Source of the DNA: Caballeronia pedi
GTDB lineage: Bacteria > Pseudomonadota > Gammaproteobacteria > Burkholderiales > Burkholderiaceae
Direction of reading: 5' to 3'
Assembly: GCF_001544915.2 (NCBI RefSeq)
Contig: NZ_FCOE02000044.1
Coordinates: forward strand, 1 to 59,929
DNA length: 59,929 bases
Positions 34,831-43,931 of the stretch are shown piece after piece; position 1 is the stretch's first letter; every line of letters starts with the position of its first letter. The notes beneath the pieces are model-generated. The model searched no databases and was not told the origin of the DNA. It saw only the letters and a program-made list of their open reading frames with translations. The position numbers were made by a program, and so were the translations under genes.

Positions 34831-35517
34831 TTAGAGGTCGGCCTTGCGCACGCCGATGGAATAGCGCCGCTCCAGCCAGATCAGCACGAGGTTCGAGATC
34901 GTGGTGATCGCGAGATAGATCGCGCCCGCGAGAAGCGTGAAGAAGAAGAAACGCAGCGTGCCCTTGCCCGCGTCCTGCGAGGCCTTGACGACATCCGCGA
35001 GCCCGATGATCGACACGAGCGCCGTCGCCTTGACCATCACCTGCCAGTTGTTGCCGATGCCCGGCAGCGCGAAGCGCATCATCTGCGGAAACATAATGCG
35101 CGAGAAGGTCTGCCACGGCGACATGCCGTAGGCCGCGCCCGCTTCGAGCTGGCCGCGCGGTACCGATAGAAACGCGCCGCGGAAGGTTTCGGTGAAGTAC
35201 GCGCCGTAGATGAAGCCCAGCACCAGAATGCCGGCCAGGAATGGATCGATGTCGATCTGGTCCCAGCCCATTGCGTCGGTGAACAGGTTCAGCCAGATCT
35301 GGATGCTGTAGAAGAGCAGCAGCATCAGCACGAGATCGGGCACGCCGCGAATCAGCGTCGTGTAGACCGTGCCGGCACCCGACGCCAGGCGGTTTTTCGA
35401 CAGCTTCGCCGCCGCGCCGATCAGGCCGATCACAAAGGCGAACACGAGCGACAGCACCGCCAGCTTGACGGTCTGCCAGGTGCCCGCGAGGATCAGCGGA
35501 CCGTAGCCTTGCAACAT
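34831..35517 (-). CDS. Polar amino acid ABC transporter permease (HisQ-like)
   Basis: A 228-residue permease starting MLQGYGPLILAGTWQTVKLAVLSL, with RGVPDLVLMLLLFYS and the EAA loop GQLEAGAAYGMSPWQTFSRIMFPQMMRFALPG (read as two adjoining segments). It heads the three-gene unit. The periplasmic binding protein (HisJ/ArgT) that normally precedes it is absent; the next upstream gene is a divergent pirin. The transporter must use a binding protein encoded elsewhere. Confidence 0.91.
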   Translation of the reverse strand: MLQGYGPLILAGTWQTVKLAVLSLVFAFVIGLIGAAAKLSKNRLASGAGTVYTTLIRGVPDLVLMLLLFYSIQIWLNLFTDAMGWDQIDIDPFLAGILVLGFIYGAYFTETFRGAFLSVPRGQLEAGAAYGMSPWQTFSRIMFPQMMRFALPGIGNNWQVMVKATALVSIIGLADVVKASQDAGKGTLRFFFFTLLAGAIYLAITTISNLVLIWLERRYSIGVRKADL

Positions 35518-35882
35518 GGTGATTCCTTGGTAAGGTGCCTAACGTGCATGGAGTGCTGCATGGCGTGCAATCGGCGCGGCGCGCGACGGTCGTTCGCGTG
35601 CTGCGTATGGTTTCATGTTTTTCCTCAGCTGGCGGTCGGTATTCTAGATGGCCAAAATTGGGTTGCCCTTGCTGCCGACCCTGCCAGCGCGCGATCGACG
35701 CGCCGCCGCTCCGAAAAGCGCGGTATTTTACCCGAAGCCGCCGCGCACGGGTCCGAAGCCGGAAGCGTCCGATTACATGCATGGGCGGAACAATGTAGTG
35801 CCTTTGCGCCCGTTGTTCCGGAGGGGCGGCGCCCTTACATTCTCTCCATCGCAAAACAACGCCTTGGGCGGGAGCAAACATC
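35518..35882. other. Divergent intergenic region with an inverted repeat
   Basis: About 365 bp between hisQ-like (minus) and pirin (plus), with no supported gene. CGGAACAA (35786-35793) and TTGTTCCG (35813-35820) form a perfect 8-bp inverted repeat with a 19-bp gap, 63 bp upstream of the pirin start. Such a geometry could be an operator or a hairpin; no T tract follows. Confidence 0.5.
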
Positions 35883-36581
35883 ATGTTCGAGATTCGCCGC
35901 AGCAACGAACGGGGTCACGCCAACCACGGCTGGCTCGACTCGTATCACACGTTCTCCTTCGCCGATTACTACGATCCGCAGAACATGCACTTCGGCGCGT
36001 TGCGCGTGATCAACGAAGACCGCGTCGCGGGCGGCCAGGGTTTCGGCGCGCACGGCCACCGCGACATGGAAATCGTGAGCTACGTGCTCGAGGGCGCGCT
36101 CGCGCACCGCGACAGCATGGGCAACGGCTCGACGATCCGTCCCGGCGACGTGCAGCGCATGAGCGCCGGCACCGGCGTGCGCCACAGCGAGTTCAACGGC
36201 TCGCCGACGGAAACCGCCCACTTCCTGCAGATCTGGATCATTCCGGACGCGCCGGGCGGCGCGCCGGGTTACGAGGAAAAGCGCTTTGCGGATGAGGAAA
36301 AGCGTGGCCGGCTGCGCGTGATCGCAGCGCCTGGCGGTGCGGAAGGCTCGGTGAACATCGGTGCGGACGCACGCATCTTCGCGGGTCTCTTCGACGGCGA
36401 CGAGCGCGCGGACTTCGACGTCCCGGCGGGCCGCCGCGTCTATGTGCACGTGGCGCGCGGCGCGGTGACGGTGAACGGCGAGGCGCTCGGCGCGGGCGAT
36501 GCCGCGAAGCTCGAAGGCATCTCGAAGGTCACGCTGGAGAATGGCGAGAACGCGGAAGTGCTGTTGTTCGATCTCGCCTGA
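35883..36581 (+). CDS. Pirin family protein (bicupin)
   Basis: A 232-residue cupin with the pirin metal site: His57 and His59 in GFGAHGHRDMEIVSYVLEG (part), and His101 and Glu103 in TGVRHSEFN. These positions match the iron ligands of human pirin. Bacterial homologues include quercetin 2,3-dioxygenases (YhaK/YhhW-like), but the substrate is usually unknown. The C-terminal cupin (about 140-232) lacks metal ligands, as expected. The opening MFEIRRSNERGHANHGWLDSYHTF (in part) is typical. A strong terminator follows. Confidence 0.92.
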   Translation: MFEIRRSNERGHANHGWLDSYHTFSFADYYDPQNMHFGALRVINEDRVAGGQGFGAHGHRDMEIVSYVLEGALAHRDSMGNGSTIRPGDVQRMSAGTGVRHSEFNGSPTETAHFLQIWIIPDAPGGAPGYEEKRFADEEKRGRLRVIAAPGGAEGSVNIGADARIFAGLFDGDERADFDVPAGRRVYVHVARGAVTVNGEALGAGDAAKLEGISKVTLENGENAEVLLFDLA

Positions 36582-36603
36582 CCGTCGCGTTTTCGATGTG
36601 AAG

Positions 36604-36637
36604 AAAAGCCGCGGAGCTTGACGCTCCGCGGCTTTTT
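36604..36637. terminator. Bidirectional intrinsic terminator
   Basis: A 13-bp stem AAAGCCGCGGAGC with its complement around TTGAC, flanked by A and T runs. It sits between convergent pirin and the Spy-like gene. Confidence 0.9.
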
Positions 36638-36658
36638 GCTTCTGGCCGTTCCGGCCGC

Positions 36659-37255
36659 TTACGGCTTGGCGGTGGCCGATGCACCCGCAGCCGCGCCCGG
36701 CGCGCCGTCCGGTCCGCCGCGGTGCTTGCCCCAGCGCTCGTGCATCTTGTGCTCGTGCTCGCGCATCTTCGCGAAATGCTTCTTGAGCGACGTGCTGACG
36801 GTGGTTTTCTGCTGATCGTTCAGCGAGTTGTAGAAGTTGAGCCAGGCGGTCGCGGTCTGCTCACGCAGTTCCGCGTTTTGCGTCTCGATCTTCTGATGCG
36901 CCGCGTGCATCGCGTTCAGGTCGAGGATCGGCTGGTTTTCCATCGACTTGAACTGATCGCGCATCTGCTTGTGGCTTTCGCGCATGGCCTGATGGTTCTG
37001 CTTCATCGTGGTGAGCGCGGTCTGCCACAGCTTTTCCTGATCCGCGTTCAGCTTCAACTGGCCGTGCAGTTCGTCCAGTTGCTTCTGCATGCGCATTTCC
37101 ATGCGGTGACCGCCGGGGCCGCCGTGACCGCCCATCATGGCCGGGCCGCCGGGGGGCGGCGCGGCCGGTGCGTCGTTCGTGGCGGCGTAGGCCGTGCCGA
37201 ACGTGAGCGCGATTGCCGCAGCGGCGGCGGTGAGAATGCGGTATTGCTTGGCCAT
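36659..37255 (-). CDS. Periplasmic Spy/CpxP-like (LTXXQ-type) stress protein
   Basis: A 198-residue exported protein. The signal peptide (YRILTAAAAAIALTFGTAYA) ends near residue 24, a Pro/Gly-rich spacer follows, and residues about 60-175 form long amphipathic helices rich in Gln, Lys, His and Met (QLDELHGQLKLNADQEKLW, FYNSLNDQQKTTVSTSLKKH). The paired L-N-x-x-Q positions resemble the LTxxQ motifs of Spy and CpxP. Those are periplasmic chaperones or envelope-stress feedback proteins. ATG at 37255 gives the correct signal peptide. It is divergent from an OmpR/EnvZ-type system with repeated TTACG boxes between them. Confidence 0.8.
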   Translation of the reverse strand: MAKQYRILTAAAAAIALTFGTAYAATNDAPAAPPPGGPAMMGGHGGPGGHRMEMRMQKQLDELHGQLKLNADQEKLWQTALTTMKQNHQAMRESHKQMRDQFKSMENQPILDLNAMHAAHQKIETQNAELREQTATAWLNFYNSLNDQQKTTVSTSLKKHFAKMREHEHKMHERWGKHRGGPDGAPGAAAGASATAKP

Positions 37256-37380
37256 CTCGATACTCCCTTGATTGTTTTCGAAGCCGAAGCCGCGAGGCCG
37301 TGTTCGACGTATCGGAAAGTGCGTCGAGGTCTTGCGCTTGTCGGTGAGACACAGCGTAGGGGTTCGCAACCGGCCGCGTG

Positions 37381-37443
37381 TTACGGCAAGGTTCAGGCTT
37401 GTTACGCCGGTTTACGCCTCGCTTTCGTCGTAACACCCCGTAA
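37381..37443. promoter_or_regulatory. Cluster of TTACG/CGTAA boxes between the Spy-like gene and the two-component system
   Basis: TTACG occurs at 37381, 37402 and 37412, and its complement CGTAA at 37429 and 37439. The pairs 37402/37412 and 37429/37439 are each spaced by exactly 10 bp, head-to-tail, the geometry used by OmpR-family regulators, and the two pairs face each other. They lie 60-120 bp upstream of the response regulator ATG at 37501. This is a plausible autoregulatory site, inferred from geometry. Confidence 0.55.
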
Positions 37444-37500
37444 CCCTTATGGCAGGGCTGTCATCAATCGAGGTCTGGCTCACGCGCTAAACTCCATCCC

Positions 37501-38223
37501 ATGACTACGCAAATACTTGTCGTCGACGACGACGCCGAACTGCGCGACCTTCTGCGCGACTATCTGGTCCGGCAGGGCATCGAGGTATCGGTGCTGCATG
37601 ACGCCGGTGGACTCGAACGCCGCATCGAACGCGAGCGGCCGGATCTGATCGTCCTCGATCTCATGATGCCGGGCGTCGACGGCCTGACCGCGCTCAAGCA
37701 ACTGCGCGCGTCCGGCGACGACATCCCCGTCATCATGCTGACCGCGCGTGCGGATGACGTGGACCGCATCGTCGGCCTGGAGCTGGGCGCGGACGATTAT
37801 CTCGGCAAGCCGTTCAACCCGCGCGAACTGCTCGCGCGCGTGCAGGCCGTGCTGCGCCGCCGCCGCACGATTCCGTCGGCCGCGCCCGAGCAGCGCGAGC
37901 CGTATTCGTTCGGCCGCTTCCGGCTGGATTTCCAGTCGCGCACGCTGCAACAGGACGACAAGCCGCTCACGCTGTCCGGCAGCGAATTCGCGCTGCTCAA
38001 GATTTTCGTGAACAACCCGATGCGCACGCTCACGCGCGAACGCCTGCTCGAACTGCTGCACGGCCCGGAATACGACGGCACCGACCGCGGCATCGACGTG
38101 CAGGTGTGGCGTCTGCGCCGCATCCTGGAGACCGATCCGTCGGCGCCGCGCTTCATCCAGACGGTGCGGGGGCGCGGTTACGTGTTCGTGCCGGACGGCG
38201 AGCAAAATGCGCCGGGCAATTGA
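37501..38223 (+). CDS. OmpR-family response regulator
   Basis: A 240-residue regulator. The receiver domain (1-118) has the acidic pocket VVDDDAE (Asp9-11), phospho-acceptor Asp53 in IVLDLMMPG, the switch Thr in MLTARAD and Lys in LGKPFNP. The winged-helix domain (about 135-232) contains LSGSEFALLKIFVNNP, DRGIDVQVWRLRRILE and TVRGRGYVFVP. It overlaps the kinase gene by 17 bp. Closest in style to OmpR or RstA. The divergent Spy-like gene suggests an envelope-stress regulon. Confidence 0.92.
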   Translation: MTTQILVVDDDAELRDLLRDYLVRQGIEVSVLHDAGGLERRIERERPDLIVLDLMMPGVDGLTALKQLRASGDDIPVIMLTARADDVDRIVGLELGADDYLGKPFNPRELLARVQAVLRRRRTIPSAAPEQREPYSFGRFRLDFQSRTLQQDDKPLTLSGSEFALLKIFVNNPMRTLTRERLLELLHGPEYDGTDRGIDVQVWRLRRILETDPSAPRFIQTVRGRGYVFVPDGEQNAPGN

Positions 38224-39547
38224 CACGCTGTTCGGCCGGCTGGTCGTCATCGTCATCGGCATGCTGGTGTTGTCGCATGTCGCGTGGTTTGCGATCATCC
38301 GCTTCGAGCGCGACAACGTGCAGACGCGCTTCGCCGTCGAGGAGGCCGTGTTTCTCGTCGAGGCGGTGCGCCAGCACATCGCCAATACGCCCGATCAGCC
38401 CTTGCCGCCGCGCGTGCGCCTGGTCGCGCCCGATAGCCCGGATGTGCCGAGACAACCCGACGAGAACATGCCGCCGCCGTTGCAGCGGTTCGTCGAGGAC
38501 CTGAAAGACCGTCTGCCCGATGGCACCGATGTGCGCCTGAGCGAGCCTGGCGGTCCGCCGAGCGTGTGGGTGCACGGCGCGAAAGACACGGGATGGGTCG
38601 TCGTGCCGGTGCAGCCGCTCAGGCCGCCGCGCTCGCGCGACCGCATGCTGGTGTGGCTCGCGCTGATTTTCTCGACCGCGGTGCTCGCCGCGCTGTGCGG
38701 CGCGTGGCAGTTGCAATATCCGTTGCGTTCGCTCGCGCAGGCCGTCGCGCGCTTCGGACGCGGCCAGCCGACGCCGCCCGTGCCCGAGCGCGGTCCGCGC
38801 GAACTGCGGCAGCTCACGCACGGCTTTAACCAGATGGTGCGTGAAGTATCACAGACCGAGAACGACCGCGCGGTCATGCTCGCGGGCGTCGCGCACGATC
38901 TGAAGACGCCGCTCGCCCGCCTGCGCCTGCGCGCCGAAATGATGGACGACGCAAAGATGCGCGACGGCGTCGTGCGCGATGTCGATTCGATGGCCCATAT
39001 CGTCGATCAGTTTCTCGTGTTCGCGCACGACCGTCCGGACGGCAGCGAGCCAGTTCCGGTCGACGAGCAGTGCGAGCGCATCGCGCGCGCCTATCGCGCG
39101 GTGGCGCCGGGCGCGCAGCCTGTGCGCCTGAATCTGGAGGCGGGGCCGGCGTTCGCGTTGCCTGCGGCCACGCTCGACCGGCTGCTGTCGAATCTGCTCG
39201 ACAACGCGCATGCGTATGGCGCGCCGCCAGTTGTCATCGAGACGCGGCGGGACGCGAAGGGCTGGGTATTGTCCGTGTCCGATCACGGCAAGGGCATTGC
39301 GCCGGACGATCTCATCAAGGCAAGCCGGCCGTTCGTGCGTCTCGACCCGGCGCGCGGCGGCAGCGGTCACAGCGGGCTCGGGCTCGCCATCGTGGAGCGG
39401 CTTGCGCGGCGCGCGGGTGGCGAATGCGAGATCGGCAATCGCGCCGGCGGCGGCCTGGAGGTCGCGATGACCTTTCCGTTCGACATCGCCACGCGGCCAG
39501 TGGCCGAACGCCGTGCCGGCCCGCAGCACGAAGAGCGCGCGCTGTAA
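38207..39547 (+). CDS. EnvZ-like sensor histidine kinase
   Basis: A 446-residue membrane kinase. TM1 (about 10-28, LVVIVIGMLVLSHVAWFAI) and TM2 (about 145-165) flank a proline-rich periplasmic domain of about 115 residues. A HAMP linker follows, then the phospho-acceptor His230 in GVAHDLKTPLARLRLR. The ATPase domain shows LLDNAHAYG (N box), VSDHGKGIAPDD (G1) and GGSGHSGLGLAIVERLARR (G2). HDLKTPLTRI-like H boxes are typical of EnvZ/RstB. The sensory signal is unknown. Confidence 0.93.
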   Translation: MRRAIDTLFGRLVVIVIGMLVLSHVAWFAIIRFERDNVQTRFAVEEAVFLVEAVRQHIANTPDQPLPPRVRLVAPDSPDVPRQPDENMPPPLQRFVEDLKDRLPDGTDVRLSEPGGPPSVWVHGAKDTGWVVVPVQPLRPPRSRDRMLVWLALIFSTAVLAALCGAWQLQYPLRSLAQAVARFGRGQPTPPVPERGPRELRQLTHGFNQMVREVSQTENDRAVMLAGVAHDLKTPLARLRLRAEMMDDAKMRDGVVRDVDSMAHIVDQFLVFAHDRPDGSEPVPVDEQCERIARAYRAVAPGAQPVRLNLEAGPAFALPAATLDRLLSNLLDNAHAYGAPPVVIETRRDAKGWVLSVSDHGKGIAPDDLIKASRPFVRLDPARGGSGHSGLGLAIVERLARRAGGECEIGNRAGGGLEVAMTFPFDIATRPVAERRAGPQHEERAL

Positions 39548-39557
39548 CGGCGCGGCG

Positions 39558-39821
39558 TCAGTCGAATAACGTATCGAGCGCCGACGCCGCTTCGCTGTCC
39601 ACCGTGTTGTAGGTGACCGTCGACGCTTCGAAGATGTAATGCGTGGTGTACTTGCCGAGCCGCGAGAGAATCTCTTCCTGAATCACTTCGGGCGCGAGAT
39701 CGATCTTCAGGAACCACGCCGTCGACGAAAGCCGCGTCTGAAACGAGCCGTACTCGGCGAGCAGGTGGTCGAACGTTTCAGCGTCCTGATCCCGGCACAC
39801 GATGACCAGATTTCCCTTCAT
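39558..39821 (-). CDS. Small protein of unknown function (87 aa)
   Basis: ATG at 39821 is preceded by GGGAGA, and the frame starts MKGNLVIVCRDQDAETF. The 87-residue product has alternating strands and helices (TAWFLKIDLAPEVIQEEILSR, YIFEASTVTYNTV) consistent with a compact alpha/beta fold, no signal peptide and no membrane segment. I cannot assign a family with confidence. It converges with the kinase gene 10 bp away. Confidence 0.7.
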   Translation of the reverse strand: MKGNLVIVCRDQDAETFDHLLAEYGSFQTRLSSTAWFLKIDLAPEVIQEEILSRLGKYTTHYIFEASTVTYNTVDSEAASALDTLFD

Positions 39822-39927
39822 GCAATTCTCCCGATTCACGGCATTCGATTTCGAATATCGATGATACCTGCGCGATGCGTTGCGCGTTGCGACACTCGCA
39901 TGATCGTGCGATGACCGGACGCCGCGC

Positions 39928-41613
39928 TCACTTGCCGGCGAGCGTGTTCTCGGGATACCGCGTGGACGAGCCGGGATCGGCGGGGCGCACCTCGCTGCGG
40001 TCGCGGCCGCGCGATTTCGCCTCGTAGAGCGCCAGGTCGGCGCGCGACAGGATCCATTCGAGCGCGTCGTCGGGCGCAAGCTCGGTGATGCCGATGGACA
40101 CCGAGAGCACCGCGTCGTCGGGCAGATGCGCGCAGTGTTCGTGGTGGAAGCGCTTTCTCAGGCGCTCCAGCACGGCCTGCGCGTCGGCGAGCGAGGTTTG
40201 CGGCAGGAGAATCCCGAATTCCTCGCCGCCGAGCCGTCCGATCGCATCGCTCGGACGGAGCTGCGCGCGGCACACCTCGACGAAATGCTCCAGCGCGCGA
40301 TCGCCCGATGCGTGACCGAAGCGGTCGTTGACCTGCTTGAAGTGATCGAGATCGGCAATCGCGACCGACAGTGGCGCGCCCGCGGAACGTGCGAGCTCCA
40401 CTTCGTGGCGCAGCGTGTCGAGGAAATAGCGCCGGGAGAGGGCGCCGGTCAGCGCATCGTGGCGTGCCTCGGCCGACAGCAGCGTATTGGCCGATTGCAA
40501 CTGCTCGGCGAGATCGCGCGTCGCGCGATGCAGGCGGCGCTCCCGCGAGTAGGAAATCGCGATCACGATGGCGAGCGTCACGACGCCGAGCATCGTCAGA
40601 AACACGAGAATGCGGTCGCGGCTGTGGTTGCGGCTGATTTCCGGCCAGCTCGTGAGCGGATGCACGATGTGCGCCGAGAGCCCTGAATTGAGCCCGGTGC
40701 GCTCGTCGTAGAGCGACGGCACGTTGCTGCCGTTGGCGGCGTAGAAGGTCTGCGCGAGCGCGGGCGCGAGCCAGTGCTCGGAGGCGCGCATCTGCTCGCC
40801 GATATGCGACACGCGCAGCTCCGGAAACGACTCGCGCCGATAATGCTCGACGCGTTCGTGCTCGGTCATGCGCGCGACCGGTGCATTGGGCATCGCCTGG
40901 TATTCGAGCCGGCCGTCGTGGGCCATTACGACGACGCCGTTCTCGTCGGTCACGAAGGTGCCGGCGCGCGACACCCAGTGCCGCAGCCGGTCGATGCTCA
41001 CCTTGGCGATCACCGCGCCGACCAGAATGCCGTCTTCGTAGGCGGGCGCCGCGATAAAAATGCCCGGCTCGCCGGACAGCCGGCCGACGCCGTACATCTC
41101 GACGAAGCCGCCGAGCAGCGCCCGCGCGACGTACCCGCGCCCGCTCATGTCGTAGCCGATGAAGCTGTCGTCGTCCGCGGCGTTGCTCGACGCGATGCAA
41201 AACCCTTTCTCGTTGACGAGCCAGATGGAATCGAGGCCCGAGAAGCCCTGCGCGTCGTGCAGGAAGTGATTGACCTTCGCGAGGGCGGGGCGCGCGGTCC
41301 AGTCGCTGCGGCGTTCGAGTTCCGTCCCGGCCGGGTTCGAGGCATAATTCCGCGACTCCGCCAGCGCCCGCTGGGTGAGGTCCATCTGCGCGAGCGTGGC
41401 GGGAATGGCGCGCGACATCGCCAGGTCGCTCGCGATGATCTGCGCCATGTTGTCGACGATAGACGCCGCCATGTTGCGCTCGGTGCGCACCGTCGCCGTC
41501 ATCTCCTGTTGTACCATTCGGTCCGACAACAAGCCGGCGGCAAGCCAGCACGCGAATGCCAGCGCCGCGAGGCCGAGCGTCGCGATCACACGGTGCAGGA
41601 TGAGCTTGTTCAT
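39928..41613 (-). CDS. Membrane-bound diguanylate cyclase (dCACHE-GGDEF)
   Basis: A 561-residue inner-membrane enzyme. TM1 (about 5-25), a periplasmic double-CACHE-like sensor (about 35-310; segments FCIASSNAADDDSFIGYDMSGRG and GTFVTDENGVVVMAHDG, each read in part), TM2 (about 320-342), and a GGDEF domain. The active site is GGEEF (462-466), a functional variant, and the inhibitory I-site RxxD is present as RPSD five residues before it. It should make cyclic di-GMP with product feedback. ATG at 41613 is chosen because it directly precedes the first hydrophobic helix. Confidence 0.93.
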   Translation of the reverse strand: MNKLILHRVIATLGLAALAFACWLAAGLLSDRMVQQEMTATVRTERNMAASIVDNMAQIIASDLAMSRAIPATLAQMDLTQRALAESRNYASNPAGTELERRSDWTARPALAKVNHFLHDAQGFSGLDSIWLVNEKGFCIASSNAADDDSFIGYDMSGRGYVARALLGGFVEMYGVGRLSGEPGIFIAAPAYEDGILVGAVIAKVSIDRLRHWVSRAGTFVTDENGVVVMAHDGRLEYQAMPNAPVARMTEHERVEHYRRESFPELRVSHIGEQMRASEHWLAPALAQTFYAANGSNVPSLYDERTGLNSGLSAHIVHPLTSWPEISRNHSRDRILVFLTMLGVVTLAIVIAISYSRERRLHRATRDLAEQLQSANTLLSAEARHDALTGALSRRYFLDTLRHEVELARSAGAPLSVAIADLDHFKQVNDRFGHASGDRALEHFVEVCRAQLRPSDAIGRLGGEEFGILLPQTSLADAQAVLERLRKRFHHEHCAHLPDDAVLSVSIGITELAPDDALEWILSRADLALYEAKSRGRDRSEVRPADPGSSTRYPENTLAGK

Positions 41614-42155
41614 CGATCTCGGGCGCGCGGATTGCCGCGCGTGAGGTCTGCCGCGCTTCGGCACACACCCGCCACGGGGCGGCGGGCATGGCTCAGGCGG
41701 TCTTCCGGCTCGAATCTGGCGTCTCGCATCGCATCGGCGCTCAATTTATTGTTCGTGATAAGCCAAGATTGGACGATGTTTTTTGCCGTCCATCAAGCGC
41801 CTTGTGAGGGCGGGCGGCGTGCAGCCAATATAGCGGACGCGCGCCGGGCGCATAGGACGCGGCCTGACCTTCATTTTGCCCGCGCCGTGCCGAAGAGCAA
41901 CAGAAACATCGCACGAATGGCGCGCCAGACCGCATGAAGGTTGTGCCTGTCACGACGGTTGGTGTAGTGTCGCTCGGTTCAGCGCGGGCTATATGCGCCG
42001 GTCGCGCAGAACGTGTCGTCGTTTTGGCGGCCACATGCGTTGAACATGGGCCGTCTCGGGGAAAGGCGTCTTGCCCGCCGGACGGCTCGCAAGCCGTCTC
42101 AAGCAACATCCCGCGCTCGCGCGGTCGGAACAAAGCCTTACGGGGAGGGCCTTGC
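41614..42155. other. Divergent intergenic region without a supported gene
   Basis: About 540 bp between the diguanylate cyclase (minus) and the NitT/TauT-type permease (plus). In-frame upstream extensions of the permease lack ribosome sites. The segment 41735-41790 is AT-rich and could hold the cyclase promoter. GGGGAGG at 42142-42148 is the permease ribosome site. No repeat or operator stands out. Confidence 0.5.
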
Positions 42156-43919
42156 ATGGAATTTGGTTTCAATCTGAATCGCATGGCGAATGCGTCGGCG
42201 TGGCGGCTCCTGCCCAACCGCTGGGATTTCGTCGCGTTCCCGATGATCATCTGCATCATCGCGCTCGCCGCCGTCGGTTTCCATGAAACCCTGGCGCCGA
42301 TCTCGACCCTGCAGACCCAGGCGATCTCGCTCGACCCGTCGAACCTTCCCGAATACGCGCTGCGCACGACCCTGCGCATGCTGATCGCGATGGTGGCGTC
42401 GCTCATCTTCACGCTGATCTACGGCACGCTCGCGGCGAAAAGCCGGCGCGCGTCGATCGTGCTCGTGCCGATTCTCGACATCCTCCAGTCGGTGCCGGTG
42501 CTGGGCTATATCTCGTTCACCGTCACGTTCTTCCTCGCGATGTTCCCGGGGCGCGTGATCGGCGCGGAATGCGCGGCGATCTTCGCGATCTTCACGAGTC
42601 AGGCCTGGAACATGACGTTCAGCTTCTACCAGTCGCTGCGCACCGTGCCGCGCGATCTGGACGAAGTTTCGCGCGGCTTTCACCTTACTAACTGGCAGCG
42701 CTTCTGGAAGCTCGAAGTGCCGTTCTCGATGCCCGGCCTCATCTGGAACATGATGATGTCGATGTCGGGCGGCTGGTTCTTCGTGGTCGCGTCCGAGGCG
42801 ATCACGGTCGGCAACCGCACGATCGTGCTGCCGGGCATCGGCGCGTATCTGGCCGCGGCGATCGGCGAGCGCAATCTCGGCGCGATCGGCTGGGTGATCC
42901 TCGCGATGATCGTCGTCATCCTCGCTTACGATCAACTGATGTTCCGTCCGCTCGTCGCATGGGCGGACAAGTTCCGCATGGAAACCACGAGTTCGGGCAA
43001 TGAGCCGTCGTCCTGGCTGCTCGACCTGATCCGCCGCACGCGCCTGATTCACCGTCTGCTGGTGCCGGCCGGCTGGATTCTCGCGAAGCTCGCGCGCGTG
43101 CCGATCAAACTGCCGTCGCTGCAGGGCGCGTTCGAGAACGTGGGCCTGCCGCTGCGCGCGAAGGTGCCGTCCACCCGCGCGGGCGATATCGCGTGGGGCA
43201 CGCTCGTGCTGCTGATTGCGGTGTTCGTCGTGTGGAAGGTCGCGTCGTTCGTCGCGACCGGCGTGACGTGGGGCGAAGTCGGCCACGTGTTTCTGATGGG
43301 CTTCATCACGCTGGTGCGGGTGGTCGTGCTGATCGCGATCGCGTCGGTGATCTGGGTGCCCGTCGGCGTGCTGATCGGCCTGCGCCCCGCGCTCGCGGAA
43401 AAGATCCAGCCGCTCGCCCAGTTTCTCGCCGCGTTCCCGGCGAATCTGCTGTTTCCGGTGTTCGTCGTGGTGATCGTGCGCTGGAATCTGAACCCGGATA
43501 TCTGGCTGTCGCCGCTCATCGTCCTCGGCACGCAGTGGTATATCCTCTTCAACGTGATCGCGGGCGCGTCCTCCTATCCGAACGATTATCGCGAGGCCGC
43601 GACCAACTTCCAGATCCGCGGCTGGCAGTGGTGGAAGAAGTGCATGCTGCCCGGCATCTTCCCTTACTACATCACCGGCGCGATCACCGCGTCGGGCGGC
43701 GCGTGGAACGCCAGCATCGTCGCGGAAGCGGTGTCGTGGGGCAAGACGGAGGTCGTCGCGCACGGCCTCGGCGCCTACATCGCCCAGACCACGGCCGCGG
43801 GCGACTATCCGAAAATCATTCTCGGCATCGCCGTGATGTCGCTGTTCGTCACGCTGTTCAACCGACTGTTGTGGCGCCCGCTATACGCCTATGCCGAAGC
43901 AAGACTCCGGCTGGATTGA
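42156..43919 (+). CDS. NitT/TauT-type ABC permease, two permease domains fused
   Basis: A 587-residue membrane protein made of two BPD_transp_1 permease units. The first (about 80-280) has the EAA-type loop VPRDLDEVSRGFHLTNWQRFWKLEVP; the second (about 370-575) has YPNDYREAATNFQIRGWQWWKKCMLPG (each quoted in part). Both end with GAWNAS/GGWFFV-like and GIGAYLAAA/GLGAYIAQT segments typical of nitrate/sulfonate permeases. The duplicated protein replaces a homodimer with one chain. Start ATG 42156 follows GGGGAGG. The ATPase gene follows 12 bp later; no periplasmic binding protein is present. Confidence 0.88.
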   Translation: MEFGFNLNRMANASAWRLLPNRWDFVAFPMIICIIALAAVGFHETLAPISTLQTQAISLDPSNLPEYALRTTLRMLIAMVASLIFTLIYGTLAAKSRRASIVLVPILDILQSVPVLGYISFTVTFFLAMFPGRVIGAECAAIFAIFTSQAWNMTFSFYQSLRTVPRDLDEVSRGFHLTNWQRFWKLEVPFSMPGLIWNMMMSMSGGWFFVVASEAITVGNRTIVLPGIGAYLAAAIGERNLGAIGWVILAMIVVILAYDQLMFRPLVAWADKFRMETTSSGNEPSSWLLDLIRRTRLIHRLLVPAGWILAKLARVPIKLPSLQGAFENVGLPLRAKVPSTRAGDIAWGTLVLLIAVFVVWKVASFVATGVTWGEVGHVFLMGFITLVRVVVLIAIASVIWVPVGVLIGLRPALAEKIQPLAQFLAAFPANLLFPVFVVVIVRWNLNPDIWLSPLIVLGTQWYILFNVIAGASSYPNDYREAATNFQIRGWQWWKKCMLPGIFPYYITGAITASGGAWNASIVAEAVSWGKTEVVAHGLGAYIAQTTAAGDYPKIILGIAVMSLFVTLFNRLLWRPLYAYAEARLRLD

Positions 43920-43931
43920 GGACGAGTTCCG

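Noticed and set aside
39928..41613. Diguanylate cyclase as a degenerate c-di-GMP receptor because of GGEEF
   Set aside because: GGEEF is an active variant and the RxxD I-site is also intact.
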